A stretch of 64,000 nt of DNA from Aristaeella hokkaidonensis (GCF_018128945.1 NZ_CP068393.1:3326519-3390518), one strand, 5' to 3'. Positions 1 to 9,306 are shown, counted from the stretch's first letter. The notes: generated by a model not told the origin, from the letters alone. Numbers and translations: made by a program.

Positions 1-1091
1 GCACCAAAGCCCTCACCGGGAGTGCCGACAACCTGGATCTCATTGAGCAGCTTGTCGAAGAATTCCCAGCTGCCCATGCCGTTCGGGCACTGCATCCAGA
101 TATAGGGAGCATTCTTGCCGCCCCAGTAGCGGATCCCGGCCTTGTCCAGCGCGGCCATGAGCACCTTGGCATTCTGCTTATAGATCCGGATGTTGTCATG
201 GATCTGCTTTTGTCCTTCATCTGTGAAGACGGCGGCGCCACCGTGCTGCAGAATATAGGAAACGCCGTTGGTCTTGGTTGTGCGGTTTCGTACCCACATG
301 GCATTGAGGTTCATGCCGCAGCGCTCCAGCGCCTTCGGGATGACCGTGTAGCCAAGACGAGTGCCGGTAAAACCGGCGGTCTTGGACAGGGAGCAGATCT
401 CGATGGCACAGGTTTCCGCGCCGGGGATTTCAAAGATGCTGTGGGGAAGATCTTCCTCAATAAAAGCTTCATAAGCCGCATCGAAGAGGATCACCGCACC
501 CCGGTCATTGGCCCAGTTGACCCACTGGGTCAGCTGTTCCCGGTTGTAAGCGGCACCGGTGGGATTGTTCGGGGAGCACAGATAGATCAGATCCGCGTCA
601 ATGCCGGGCTTCGGCAGGGGCAGGAAATGATTATCCGGGCCGGAGGGAAGATGAATAATCTCCCGGCCGGCCATGGTATTGGCGTCCACATAAGCGGGAT
701 AGGCCGGCTCCATGATCAGGGCTTTGTTGGACCGATCGAAGAGATCCAGCAGGTCGCCCAGTTCATCGCTGGCGCCGCTGGAAACGAAGACTTCCTCAGG
801 AGAGAGGAATACATCCCGCTTCTCGTAGTGCTTTGCGATAGTCTCCCGGAGGGAGGGGGCGCCGCACTCGGGCATATAACCATGGAAGCGACCCTTTACG
901 CTCTGATCATCCACGCCTTCATGCAATGCCTTAATAACCGCAGGAACCAGCGGCAGGGAAACATCACCGATGCCCATCCGGTAAAGATGGGTACCCGGAT
1001 GATCCGCCAGGTAAGCCTTGGTCTTCTGGGCAATATGATAGAAAAGGTAGGACTCTTTCAGATTTGCGTAGCTGAGGTTGGGTGTCAGCAT
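1..1091 (-). CDS. dapL: LL-diaminopimelate aminotransferase (3' end outside window)
   Basis: PLP-dependent transaminase that converts tetrahydrodipicolinate to LL-2,6-diaminopimelate in one step, feeding lysine and peptidoglycan synthesis. About 363 residues are visible and the C-terminus lies beyond the left edge. The protein starts MLTPNLSY and carries YRMGIGDVSLP, GYMPECGAPSLRE, CSPNNPTG and SLSKTAGFTGTRLGY, whose lysine should bind PLP. The ATG follows AAAGGAG at good spacing. It diverges from glnA and has its own promoter with a hairpin leader. An AspC-like aminotransferase is the only real alternative; the N-terminal blocks favour DapL. Confidence 0.93.
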   Translation of the reverse strand, partial: MLTPNLSYANLKESYLFYHIAQKTKAYLADHPGTHLYRMGIGDVSLPLVPAVIKALHEGVDDQSVKGRFHGYMPECGAPSLRETIAKHYEKRDVFLSPEEVFVSSGASDELGDLLDLFDRSNKALIMEPAYPAYVDANTMAGREIIHLPSGPDNHFLPLPKPGIDADLIYLCSPNNPTGAAYNREQLTQWVNWANDRGAVILFDAAYEAFIEEDLPHSIFEIPGAETCAIEICSLSKTAGFTGTRLGYTVIPKALERCGMNLNAMWVRNRTTKTNGVSYILQHGGAAVFTDEGQKQIHDNIRIYKQNAKVLMAALDKAGIRYWGGKNAPYIWMQCPNGMGSWEFFDKLLNEIQVVGTPGEGFG

Positions 1092-1129
1092 GGGATCAAC
1101 TCCTTTGTTGCTTAGAAAATAGGAGATAT

Positions 1130-1187
1130 TAAGTAAAACAAAAAAACAAGGCGCAGGGATCCTTTCGCAGGACGCCTTTGCCTTGTT
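1130..1187 (-). terminator. Hairpin plus U-tract at the very 5' end of the dapL transcript
   Basis: Arms AACAAGGC (1180-1187) and GCCTTGTT (1145-1152) close an imperfect stem, and on the minus strand the hairpin runs into a T-tract. It looks like an intrinsic terminator yet lies between the dapL promoter and its start codon, with almost no RNA before it. It could be an attenuator, an mRNA-stabilising 5' hairpin, or a stop for transcripts entering from glnA's antisense strand. Confidence 0.6.
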
Positions 1188-1194
1188 GGGAGGT

Positions 1195-1223
1195 ATGGTA
1201 TCATTCCCTGAAAGCCTTGTCAA
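1195..1223 (-). promoter_or_regulatory. dapL promoter
   Basis: On the minus strand TTGACA (1218-1223) is followed after 17 bases by TACCAT (1195-1200), a good sigma-A-type promoter. The -35 lies inside an inverted repeat whose outer arms are ATTCCCTG/CAGGGAAT (about 1202-1239), a possible operator. Predicted transcription start is near 1188. Confidence 0.75.
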
Positions 1224-1276
1224 GGAAGAAACAGGGAATGAAAACAGCGAATACAAAGGGAATACAATCTGGGGGA

Positions 1277-1305
1277 TTGACAGCTTTCCGGACCGGTGAT
1301 AGGAT
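1277..1305 (+). promoter_or_regulatory. glnA promoter
   Basis: TTGACA (1277-1282), 17-base spacer, TAGGAT (1300-1305). Predicted start near 1312. I saw no clear GlnR-type TGTNAN7TNACA box. Confidence 0.75.
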
Positions 1306-1315
1306 ACGCGCATCA

Positions 1316-1363
1316 GGGCAAGGGTGTCGTGCTGACGATGCACCTTGCTCTCTTTCTTTTATT
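1316..1363 (+). terminator. glnA leader hairpin with T-rich tail
   Basis: A roughly 15-bp stem (1316-1330 with 1335-1350, one bulged A at 1342, tip GCTG) is followed by a T-rich stretch to 1363. It begins within about five bases of the predicted transcript start and precedes the glnA ribosome site, so it behaves as a leader terminator or 5' stabiliser. It shares an ascending GGTGT-like arm, GCTG(A) tip and descending CACCTT with the amt leader hairpin at 32422-32458. Confidence 0.7.
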
Positions 1364-1386
1364 ATGACGCTGAGGGGGTCAGTATT

Positions 1387-2718
1387 ATGAGTAAGTACAC
1401 GAAGGAAGACATTATCCGCCTGGTACGGGAAGACGACGTGGAGTTCATCCGGATGCAGTTCACCGATATTTTCGGTCAGCTGAAGAACGTGGCTATTACA
1501 GCCAGCCAGATTGAAAAAGCCGTTAACAATGAAATTATGATCGACGGCAGCAGCATTGAGGGCTTTGTCCGCATCAATGAGAGCGACCAGTATCTGCGCC
1601 CCGACCTGGACACCTTCACTATTCTGCCCTGGCGTCCCCAGCATGGTAAAGTCGCCAGACTGATTTGCGACGTTTACAATCCCGACGGAACACCCTTTGC
1701 CGGTGATCCCCGCGGCGTGCTGAAGAAAGTACTGAAGCGGGCGGCCGACATGGGTTACTCCTTCAACGTCGGACCGGAGTGCGAATTCTTCCTCTTCCAG
1801 ACTGATGAAGAAGGAAAACCCACCACCACCACTTCCGACGAAGCCGGCTACTTCGACCTGGGACCGCTGGATCACGGCGAGAGCACCCGCCGCGAGATCT
1901 GCCTGGCGCTGGAGCAGATGGGCTTCGAAATCGAAGCCAGCCATCATGAAGTGGCTGCCGGCCAGCACGAGATCGACTTCCGTTACGCTGACGCGCTGAC
2001 GGCGGCCGACAACATCATGACCTTCAAACTGGCTGTGAAAACGCTGGCCCAGAAGAACGGCCTGCATGCAACCTTCATGCCCAAGCCTGTGTTCGGTATC
2101 AACGGCAGCGGCATGCACACCAATATGAGCCTTTTCAAGGATGGCAAGAACGTATTTGCCGATCCTTCCGATAAGCGCGGCCTGAGCAAGGAAGCTTATG
2201 CCTTCATCGCCGGTATCCTGGCCCACATCCGCGGCATGGCGGCGATCACCAACCCGCTGGTCAACAGTTACAAGCGCCTGGTACCCGGCTATGAAGCTCC
2301 CTGCTACCTGGCCTGGAGCGCCAGCAACCGCAGCGCCCTGATCCGTATTCCTGCTGCCCGTGGCAACGGAACCCGCGTTGAGCTGCGCTGCCCCGATCCG
2401 AGCGCGAACCCCTACCTGAACATGGCCGTCTGCCTGGCCGCCGGCCTGGACGGTATTGAAAAGGGTATGACCCCGCCGGATGAAATCACGGAGAACATCT
2501 TCGCTATGGATGCTGCCACCCGCGAAGCGAAGGGCATCAAGTCCCTGCCCGGCACACTGAAGGAAGCCGTCGACTGCCTGAAGGAAGACGCAGTGATCTG
2601 CACCGCCCTGGGCGAGCACGTGCTCGGTCAGTATGTGGAAGGCAAGGAAAAAGAGTGGGATGCCTATCGTACGCATGTGAGCAAGTGGGAAATCGACCGC
2701 TATCTGGTAATGTTTTAA
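1387..2718 (+). CDS. glnA: Glutamine synthetase type I-alpha
   Basis: ATP-dependent amidation of glutamate to glutamine, the ammonium-capture half of the GS-GOGAT cycle. The 443 residues carry the usual blocks: [32 protein letters not shown] and NRSALIRIP. Arg62 sits in [12 protein letters not shown], the feedback-inhibition position known from Bacillus GlnA, and there is no adenylylation-site insertion, so this is the I-alpha form. I chose the ATG after GAGGGGG; the longer frame starting at TTG 1345 lies inside the leader hairpin stem and has no ribosome site. Downstream are an ANTAR regulator and both GOGAT subunits. The gene ends directly at a 7-base tandem repeat. Confidence 0.97.
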   Translation: MSKYTKEDIIRLVREDDVEFIRMQFTDIFGQLKNVAITASQIEKAVNNEIMIDGSSIEGFVRINESDQYLRPDLDTFTILPWRPQHGKVARLICDVYNPDGTPFAGDPRGVLKKVLKRAADMGYSFNVGPECEFFLFQTDEEGKPTTTTSDEAGYFDLGPLDHGESTRREICLALEQMGFEIEASHHEVAAGQHEIDFRYADALTAADNIMTFKLAVKTLAQKNGLHATFMPKPVFGINGSGMHTNMSLFKDGKNVFADPSDKRGLSKEAYAFIAGILAHIRGMAAITNPLVNSYKRLVPGYEAPCYLAWSASNRSALIRIPAARGNGTRVELRCPDPSANPYLNMAVCLAAGLDGIEKGMTPPDEITENIFAMDAATREAKGIKSLPGTLKEAVDCLKEDAVICTALGEHVLGQYVEGKEKEWDAYRTHVSKWEIDRYLVMF

Positions 2719-2754
2719 TTAATTCAGAATTATGAATTCAGAATTCAGAATTAT
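2717..2754 (+). repeat. Heptameric AT-rich repeat at the glnA stop codon
   Basis: Imperfect tandem units of the TTCAGAA / TTATGAA type with a 7-base period, beginning at the TAA of glnA. One of at least fifteen such loci in the window. Confidence 0.8.
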
Positions 2755-2841
2755 ATAGGATTTCCATACTGTTGCGGATTCTGTGTAATATGCGAACGTA
2801 TAAGCAGAAACGCACCGGCGTGGTTCCCTATAAGAAATAAT

Positions 2842-2871
2842 TGTGAATGATGAATGATGAATTGTGAATTA
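2842..2871 (+). repeat. Heptameric repeat before the ANTAR gene
   Basis: Units GTGAATG, ATGAATG, ATGAATT, GTGAATT in tandem, 7-base period, ending about 20 bases before the GTG start of the next gene. Confidence 0.8.
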
Positions 2872-2890
2872 GATTAATGGAGGTGGAACC

Positions 2891-3427
2891 GTGGCCAGGA
2901 TCGTTGTTGTCAGCCAGTCGGAAGACAGCCGCTCAAAGCTCGTCAGGCTTCTTGCCTCCTCCGGATTGCAGGTGTTCCGAAGCTGCTCATCAGGTAGTGA
3001 GCTGCGTCGGGCGCTGAGCGAAAGCGAAGATTGTGTTGTGGTTATGATCGGTTTCACTCCGGATTGTAAACCGGATGAACTGATGTGGGACTATAAGGAC
3101 AGTATCCAGATCCTGCTGATTGCAAAACAGGCTGTGCTGGAGAACATCGAATCGCCGGACATTTTCCGGCTGGCGATGCCGGCTTCCGGACAGGCAGTGG
3201 TCGGTGCGGTGGAAATGCTGTCCCAGCTGCACCGGATGCGGCTGCCCCGACGGACCGGGGAGAGCAAGGATATAGTGGACCGGGCAAAGGCTGTCCTGAT
3301 GAAACAGAAAGGACTGACCGAACCGGAAGCGCACCGCGCAATGCAGCAGTACGCCATGAACCACGGCATGAAGATGGCCGAATTTGCCGCTCAGATATTG
3401 GCAGCGACAAAGACAACGGAGGAATAA
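2891..3427 (+). CDS. ANTAR-domain antitermination regulator with degenerate receiver
   Basis: 178-residue RNA-binding regulator of the NasT/EutV type. Residues 1-110 have a response-regulator-like fold, but the acidic pocket reads VVSQSED and the strand where the phospho-acceptor Asp should be reads VVMIGFTP, so the usual phosphorylation site appears to be missing. Residues 116-172 are a standard ANTAR domain (RAKAVLM, GLTEPEAH, QYAMNHGMKMAEFA), which in known members binds paired hairpins and blocks terminators. GTG start after GGAGGTGG. It lies two bases before gltB and downstream of glnA, pointing to control of nitrogen genes. Likely targets are leaders in this regulon, but I found no convincing twin AxxGxx-loop site. 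Confidence 0.88.
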   Translation: MARIVVVSQSEDSRSKLVRLLASSGLQVFRSCSSGSELRRALSESEDCVVVMIGFTPDCKPDELMWDYKDSIQILLIAKQAVLENIESPDIFRLAMPASGQAVVGAVEMLSQLHRMRLPRRTGESKDIVDRAKAVLMKQKGLTEPEAHRAMQQYAMNHGMKMAEFAAQILAATKTTEE

Positions 3428-3429
3428 CC

Positions 3430-6400
3430 ATGACTGACCGACAGTATCCTCTTTATCATAAAGAACTGGAACATGACAGCTGCGGCGTGGGCGCCGTGGT
3501 GGATCTGAATGCGAAAGCAACTCACCGGACGGTGGATCAGGCACTGTGTATTGTGGAACGCCTGGCGCACCGGGCAGGCAGCGACGCGGAAGGAACTACC
3601 GGAGACGGCGTGGGCATTATGACCCAGCTGCCCCATACACTGTTTGCAGCCTGGGCCAGGGAAGAAGGAATCGCCCTGGGCAACCCCGGAGATTACGGTG
3701 TGGCTATGTTCTTCCTGCCGGAGGATGAAGTCGGAGCTCAGAATACAGCAAGAATCTTTGAACAGCTGGCAGAATCCGAAGGGATTCAGGTACTCGGGTG
3801 GCGGGAGGTACCCTGCCACCCGGCCCAGCTGGGTGCGGGAGCACGGCGGACAATGCCGTGCATCCGACAGTGCTTTTTAAAAAGGCCGAAGGAGACCGGT
3901 GCCGGTCAGGACTTTGACCGGCGGCTTTTTATATTACGGCGTGTTTTTGAACACCAGGACACGGACGCATATGTATGCTCCCTGTCCAGCCGTACGATCG
4001 TCTACAAGGGCATGATGCTGGTGAACCAGCTGCGTTCTTTCTATGACGATCTGCAGGACGTGCGCTATGCCAGCAGTATGGCGATGGTGCACTCCCGTTT
4101 TTCTACCAACACTTTCCCGTCCTGGAGCAAGGCACATCCCCAGCGGATGCTGCTGCACAACGGGGAAATCAATACCATCCGCGGCAATCATGACCGGATG
4201 AAGGCGCGTGAAGAAACCATGCGCTCCGACGTGATGGGTGCGGAAATGAAGCGCGTACTGCCGGTGGTTGATCCGGACGGAAGCGACAGCCAGATGCTGG
4301 ATAATACCCTGGAGTTCCTGGCGATGAACGGATTCCCGCTGCCGCTGGCTGGAATGATCCTGCTGCCGGAACCCTGGCAGGGACTGAAAAAAGAAACAGC
4401 CTGGCGGGATCTGTACCGCTACTATGCCACGATGATGGAGCCCTGGGACGGTCCCGCGGCAATCCTGTATTCCGACGGCGACACAGTGTGCGCGTCCCTG
4501 GACCGGAACGGCCTGCGTCCGCTGCGCTGCGCACTGACGGATGACCGGCGGCTGATCCTGACCTCCGAGGCAGGCGTGCTGTTTGAAGAAAATGCCCATA
4601 TTTTGCGGCGCTGGAAGCTGAAAGCCGGAGACGTGCTGGAAGCTGACCTGAAGACAGGCCGGTTGACGGAAAGCGAGGCCCTGAAGACTCGCTTTGCCCA
4701 GGAGCATCCCTATACGGAATGGATGCAGAAACTGGTCCGCTTGGAGGATCTGCCGACAACTGAAGTAAAAGAGGATATTCTGCCGGAAGCCGAGCGGGAA
4801 AAGCTCTGCAAGGCATTCCATTATACATGGGAAGACGTGCAGGACATCGTACTGCCGATGGCAGCGAAGGGCACGGAACCCATTGTTTCCATGGGTGCGG
4901 ACGTGCCGGTGGCGGCGCTGTCGAAAATCCATCCGTCTGTGTATGACTACTTCCGCCAGCGTTTCGCGCAGGTGACCAACCCGCCGATTGACGCACTGCG
5001 GGAAGAAGTGAAAACCGACTGCTCCATCTATGTCGGCGATGACGGCAACCTGCTCTCCCGGGAGGCAGGAAACAGCGCCGTGCTGGAGCTGCCTTCCCCG
5101 GTGCTGACCGAGGAGGAGCTGCAGCGGATCCGGGAGATGGATCATCCGGACTTCTCTGTACGCACAGTCTCTTTGCTATATGATAAGAAAGGCAGCCTGC
5201 GGGATGCCCTGGAACATTTCTTTGCTGTATGTGACCAGGCCTGCCGTGACCATATCAATGTCCTGATCCTGTCTGACCGGGGTGTCGGACCGGACGCCAT
5301 CGCGATTCCCTCGCTGCTTGCGGTGTCTGCCCTGGAACAGCATCTGATCAAAAAGAAAAAGCGTACTGCGGTTTCCGTGATCCTTGAAAGCGGTGAGCCC
5401 CGGGACGTGCACCAGCTGGCCATGCTGATCGGCTTCGGTGCCCGGGCGGTGAACCCGTACCTGGCTCATGCCTGCGTACGAGCCCTCTGCGCGGATGGAC
5501 AGATTGACAAGACTCCGGAAGAAGCAATCCGGGATTACAACAAGGCGCTGACTGCCGGTGTGCTGAAGATCGCTTCCAAGATGGGTGTATCCGTACTCCA
5601 GGCATACCAGAGCGCCCAGCTGTTTGAGGCTGTGGGTCTGGATCAGAGTCTGGTTAAGACCTATTTCACCAATACACCCTGCTCCCTGGGCGGAACAGAC
5701 CTGAACCGGATTGAAGCAGACAGCCGGTATCATCATGAAGCCGCGTTTGCCGCAGCCGGCGCAGAAGGACTGGTCAGTGAAGGCAAGCACAAGTACAGAA
5801 GAGGCGAGGCAGCAGAAGAACATCTGTATGCCCCGGAAACTATCCATCTGCTGCAACAGGCGGTATGGACGGATGACCGGGCTGCCTTTGACAAATATGC
5901 GGCGCGGATTGAGAACGAAGGACCGCGGACCATCCGCTCCATGCTTTCCTTCAATTACGATTCCTGCCGTCCTGTTCCGCTGGAGGAAGTGGAAGCCGCA
6001 TCCGAAATTGTGAAGCGCTTCCGGACCGGCGCTATGAGCTACGGTTCCATTTCCCAGGAAGCCCATGAGTGCATGGCCAAGGCAATGAACCACCTGGGCG
6101 GCCGCTCCAACAGCGGTGAAGGCGGCGAACTGCCGGAACGCTTCGGCACAGAACTGAACTCCGCAATCAAGCAGGTAGCATCCGGCCGCTTTGGCGTGAC
6201 GCGGGAATACCTGCTCTCAGCAAAAGAAATACAGATCAAGATGGCGCAGGGCGCCAAGCCCGGCGAGGGCGGACACCTGCCCGGCGCGAAGGTGACCGAC
6301 AGCGTGGCGAAGACCCGCTGCTCCACCCCGGGAATCTCCCTGATTTCCCCGCCGCCGCATCATGATATTTATTCCATCGAGGATCTGGCTGAACTGATTT

Positions 6401-7746
6401 ATGACCTGCAGTGTGCCAACGAGGACGCGAAGATCACCGTGAAGCTGGTGTCTTCCGCCGGCGTGGGTACCATTGCCAGCGGCGTGGCCAAGGCCGGCGC
6501 CGGCGGCATCCTGATTTCCGGCGGTGAAGGCGGTACCGGTGCCGCACCTATGAGCAGCGTGCATCATGCGGGCCTGCCCTGGGAGATCGGCCTGGCGGAA
6601 GCTCATCAGGTGCTTTGCCGCAACCGGCTGCGCCAGACGGTTACGCTGGAAACAGATGGTAAGCTGATGACCGGACATGACGTGATGGTGGCATTGCTGC
6701 TGGGTGCGGAACAGTTCGGCTTCGCGACGGCGCCCCTGGTTACCATGGGCTGCCGGATGATGCGGGTCTGCCAGCTGGGTACCTGCCCCTTCGGTATCGC
6801 GACCCAGAATCCTGAACTGCGCAAGCGCTTCAAGGGCAAGCCGGAATACGTGGAACGCTTCATGCTCTTTGTTGCGGAGCAGATGCGGGAGATCATGGCA
6901 AAGCTCGGCGCACGGACTGTGGATGAACTGGTGGGCCGCAGCGACCTGCTGGTGATGAAGGATGACGCAGCCATGGACCTGAGCGACCTGACCGGATTTG
7001 CCCGGAACACGCACTTCCAGCCGGCGGCGAAGTTTGATTTCCACCTGGCAGAACGTGCGGACGTGCGGCTGTACCAGGATCATGTACATCTGATGACAAC
7101 AGACCGGGCTTTCGGCACAATGCTGAAAGGCAACCGGCATATCCAGGCCCAGGGCTGCGGCGGTCAGTCCTTCGGAGCCTTCCTGCCCCATGGACAGGAG
7201 ATCACCCTTTACGGTGTGGCAAACGACTACCTGGGCAAAGGCCTTTCCGGCGGAACGCTGGCAGTATGCCCGCCCGCGGACAGCATCTGGAAGAAGGAAG
7301 ATACCCTGATCGGCAACGTGGCCCTGTACGGTGCGACCAGTGGCTATGCCTTTGTGGCCGGTATGGCGGGCGAGCGTTTTGCGGTGCGCAATTCCGGCGC
7401 ATGGGCCGTGGTTGAAGGCGTGGGAGACCATGGATGCGAATATATGACCGGCGGCCGGGTGGCAGTGCTGGGTCCTGTGGGCGACAACTTCGCGGCAGGC
7501 ATGAGCGGCGGCGTGGCTTGGGTGCTGGACGAGGACGGCCAGCTTCAGAACCGGTTGAACACCGGACATGTGAAGCTTTATGAAGTCTCCGCACAGCAGG
7601 CGGATGAACTGAACCGGCTGCTGGAGATGCATGTGAAGGCGACAGGCTCTGAGAAAGCCAGAGAGATTCTGGAACACTTCAGCGATTATCTGCCGAAGTT
7701 CAAGGCAGTAATCTCTGACGAATACCTCGCCTGGATGAATAATTAA
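3430..7746 (+). CDS. gltB: Glutamate synthase (NADPH) large subunit
   Basis: Makes two glutamates from glutamine and 2-oxoglutarate; partner of GltD. 1438 residues. Cys18 in HDSCGVGAV should become the N-terminal nucleophile of the class II glutaminase domain (18 to about 420) after removal of a 17-residue propeptide. A central domain follows, then the FMN synthase domain with PPPHHDIYSIEDL, GGEGGTGAAPMSS and the 3Fe-4S cysteines 1108, 1114 and 1119 in MGCRMMRVCQLGTCPFG, and last the GXGXG beta-helix domain. It starts two bases after the ANTAR stop, using a GGAGG site inside that gene's end, so the two are probably translationally coupled. Confidence 0.96.
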   Translation: MTDRQYPLYHKELEHDSCGVGAVVDLNAKATHRTVDQALCIVERLAHRAGSDAEGTTGDGVGIMTQLPHTLFAAWAREEGIALGNPGDYGVAMFFLPEDEVGAQNTARIFEQLAESEGIQVLGWREVPCHPAQLGAGARRTMPCIRQCFLKRPKETGAGQDFDRRLFILRRVFEHQDTDAYVCSLSSRTIVYKGMMLVNQLRSFYDDLQDVRYASSMAMVHSRFSTNTFPSWSKAHPQRMLLHNGEINTIRGNHDRMKAREETMRSDVMGAEMKRVLPVVDPDGSDSQMLDNTLEFLAMNGFPLPLAGMILLPEPWQGLKKETAWRDLYRYYATMMEPWDGPAAILYSDGDTVCASLDRNGLRPLRCALTDDRRLILTSEAGVLFEENAHILRRWKLKAGDVLEADLKTGRLTESEALKTRFAQEHPYTEWMQKLVRLEDLPTTEVKEDILPEAEREKLCKAFHYTWEDVQDIVLPMAAKGTEPIVSMGADVPVAALSKIHPSVYDYFRQRFAQVTNPPIDALREEVKTDCSIYVGDDGNLLSREAGNSAVLELPSPVLTEEELQRIREMDHPDFSVRTVSLLYDKKGSLRDALEHFFAVCDQACRDHINVLILSDRGVGPDAIAIPSLLAVSALEQHLIKKKKRTAVSVILESGEPRDVHQLAMLIGFGARAVNPYLAHACVRALCADGQIDKTPEEAIRDYNKALTAGVLKIASKMGVSVLQAYQSAQLFEAVGLDQSLVKTYFTNTPCSLGGTDLNRIEADSRYHHEAAFAAAGAEGLVSEGKHKYRRGEAAEEHLYAPETIHLLQQAVWTDDRAAFDKYAARIENEGPRTIRSMLSFNYDSCRPVPLEEVEAASEIVKRFRTGAMSYGSISQEAHECMAKAMNHLGGRSNSGEGGELPERFGTELNSAIKQVASGRFGVTREYLLSAKEIQIKMAQGAKPGEGGHLPGAKVTDSVAKTRCSTPGISLISPPPHHDIYSIEDLAELIYDLQCANEDAKITVKLVSSAGVGTIASGVAKAGAGGILISGGEGGTGAAPMSSVHHAGLPWEIGLAEAHQVLCRNRLRQTVTLETDGKLMTGHDVMVALLLGAEQFGFATAPLVTMGCRMMRVCQLGTCPFGIATQNPELRKRFKGKPEYVERFMLFVAEQMREIMAKLGARTVDELVGRSDLLVMKDDAAMDLSDLTGFARNTHFQPAAKFDFHLAERADVRLYQDHVHLMTTDRAFGTMLKGNRHIQAQGCGGQSFGAFLPHGQEITLYGVANDYLGKGLSGGTLAVCPPADSIWKKEDTLIGNVALYGATSGYAFVAGMAGERFAVRNSGAWAVVEGVGDHGCEYMTGGRVAVLGPVGDNFAAGMSGGVAWVLDEDGQLQNRLNTGHVKLYEVSAQQADELNRLLEMHVKATGSEKAREILEHFSDYLPKFKAVISDEYLAWMNN

Positions 7747-7774
7747 GAATTAAGAATTCAGAATTCAGAATTAT
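7741..7774 (+). repeat. Heptameric repeat at the gltB stop codon
   Basis: Units TTAAGAA, TTAAGAA, TTCAGAA, TTCAGAA in tandem. The gltB stop TAA is part of the first unit. Confidence 0.85.
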
Positions 7775-7804
7775 TAGTTGTTACTGAGAAATTGGGGTGG
7801 AAGC

Positions 7805-9211
7805 ATGGGGAGCACAACAGGCTTTCTGGATGTTATCAGAATAGAGAACCCTTTTCGGGCTGAAGAAGCGAGACTGGGTGATTTTGAAGACCTGCATATG
7901 CCGAATCCTCCGAAGGTCCGGCATGAACAGGCGTCCCGTTGCATGAACTGCGGCGTGCCCTTCTGCCAGTCTGACTTCGGCTGCCCGCTGCACAACCTGA
8001 TTCCCGAGTGGAACGACCTGCTTTACCGGGGCCAGGAGCAGGAGGCGCTGCGCCGCCTGCTGCGGACTGCACCCTTCCCGGAATTTACGGGACATGTGTG
8101 TCCGGCACTGTGCGAAAAGGCATGCAACCTGGAGAATGACGCGACAACCAATAAAGACAATGAGCTGTACCTGATCGAAACCGGGTTTGCCAAGGGCTGG
8201 ATTCAGCCGAGGATCCCGGTGGCACGCACGGGAAAACGTGTGGCCGTGGTCGGCAGCGGCCCTTCCGGACTGGCGGCGGCAGACCTGCTGAACCAGCTGG
8301 GTCATGAAGTGACTGTGATTGAAAAAGCAGACCGCCCCGGCGGACTGCTGATGTACGGCATTCCGAACATGAAGCTGCCCAAGGGCATCGTGGAACGCCG
8401 GATTCGCCTGATGGAGGCGGAGGGTATCCGGTTTGAACTGAATACCGAAGCGAAGGCTGAAGAACTCCTGGATTATGACGCGGTGCTGCTGTGCGGCGGC
8501 GCGCGGAAGCCCCGCTCCCTGAACGTGGAGCATATGGATGCCCAGGGCGTGATGTTTGCGGTGGACTTCCTGACAGCGGCAACGAAGGCGGTGCTGAAAG
8601 GCGCTGCATCCGAAGCAAGCGCCGAAGGAAAGCACGTGATTGTGGTCGGCGGCGGTGATACGGGCAATGACTGTGTGGGTACTGCCCTGCGGCAGGGATG
8701 CGTCAGCGTGACGCAGCTGGAAATGATGCCTGCTCCGCCTGTGGACCGGACCGCAAACAATCCATGGCCGGAATGGCCGAGGATCCTGCGGACGGACTAT
8801 GGCCAGATGGAAGCCATTTACCGCCAGGGAAGTGATCCCCGGATCTATGAGACCACAGTGAAACAGATCCTGACGGATGAGACAGGCCGGATTAACGGAC
8901 TCGAAACCGTGAAGCTGCAGCGGACACCTGAAGGAAGGTTTGAGCAGGTTCCCGACAGCGAACAAACGCTGCCCTGTGAACTGCTGCTGATTGCGGCCGG
9001 GTTCGTAGGCTGCGAGGAAAAGACGCTGTCCAGCTTTGACCTGAAGGCGGATGGCCGGGGACGGCTGCTGCCGGAAGACGGAAGCCATCACCTGGGTGGA
9101 AAGATCTACAGCGCCGGGGATATGCGCAACGGACAGTCCCTGGTGGTGCGGGCACTGGCTGACGGGAGAGCGGCGGCAAAAGAAATTGATCAGGAGATCA
9201 ATTTCCTCTAA
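7805..9211 (+). CDS. gltD: Glutamate synthase (NADPH) small subunit
   Basis: 468-residue electron-input subunit of GOGAT, passing electrons from NADPH through FAD and Fe-S clusters to GltB. Cysteines 46, 49, 54 and 60 (CMNCGVPFC and following) and the later CPALCEKACN block form the N-terminal Fe-S domain. An FAD Rossmann site (VVGSGPSGLAAADLL) and an NAD(P) site (VVGGGDTGNDC) follow. I took the ATG preceded by GGGGTGG; an in-frame upstream start adds nine residues with no ribosome site. About 60 bases after gltB, with a heptameric repeat between them. Confidence 0.95.
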   Translation: MGSTTGFLDVIRIENPFRAEEARLGDFEDLHMPNPPKVRHEQASRCMNCGVPFCQSDFGCPLHNLIPEWNDLLYRGQEQEALRRLLRTAPFPEFTGHVCPALCEKACNLENDATTNKDNELYLIETGFAKGWIQPRIPVARTGKRVAVVGSGPSGLAAADLLNQLGHEVTVIEKADRPGGLLMYGIPNMKLPKGIVERRIRLMEAEGIRFELNTEAKAEELLDYDAVLLCGGARKPRSLNVEHMDAQGVMFAVDFLTAATKAVLKGAASEASAEGKHVIVVGGGDTGNDCVGTALRQGCVSVTQLEMMPAPPVDRTANNPWPEWPRILRTDYGQMEAIYRQGSDPRIYETTVKQILTDETGRINGLETVKLQRTPEGRFEQVPDSEQTLPCELLLIAAGFVGCEEKTLSSFDLKADGRGRLLPEDGSHHLGGKIYSAGDMRNGQSLVVRALADGRAAAKEIDQEINFL

Positions 9212-9246
9212 TTCAGAATTCAGAATTAAGAATTCAGAATGAATAG
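9209..9246 (+). repeat. Heptameric repeat supplying the gltD stop codon
   Basis: Tandem TTCAGAA / TTAAGAA units. The TAA stop of gltD is the first three bases of the array. Confidence 0.85.
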
Positions 9247-9306
9247 TCTTTGCACAGAGAAGCAGGGTAGGTATTGTTTTTCTCGTGTATATCACCTGTG
9301 ATCTGC

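Noticed and set aside
198..1115. 305-residue plus-strand open frame
   Set aside because: It is the antisense of dapL, whose minus-strand translation gives clear aminotransferase motifs.
1316..1350. Classical ANTAR target (twin hexaloops) in the glnA leader
   Set aside because: Only one hairpin fits between the predicted start and the ribosome site, and its tip does not show A at position 1 and G at position 4.
1345..1386. Longer GlnA starting at TTG 1345
   Set aside because: The TTG lies in the 3' arm of the leader hairpin, has no ribosome site, and the added residues are unlike any GlnA N-terminus.
1201..2676. 491-residue minus-strand open frame
   Set aside because: Antisense of glnA; low-information His/Gln-rich translation typical of shadow frames in this GC-rich codon use.
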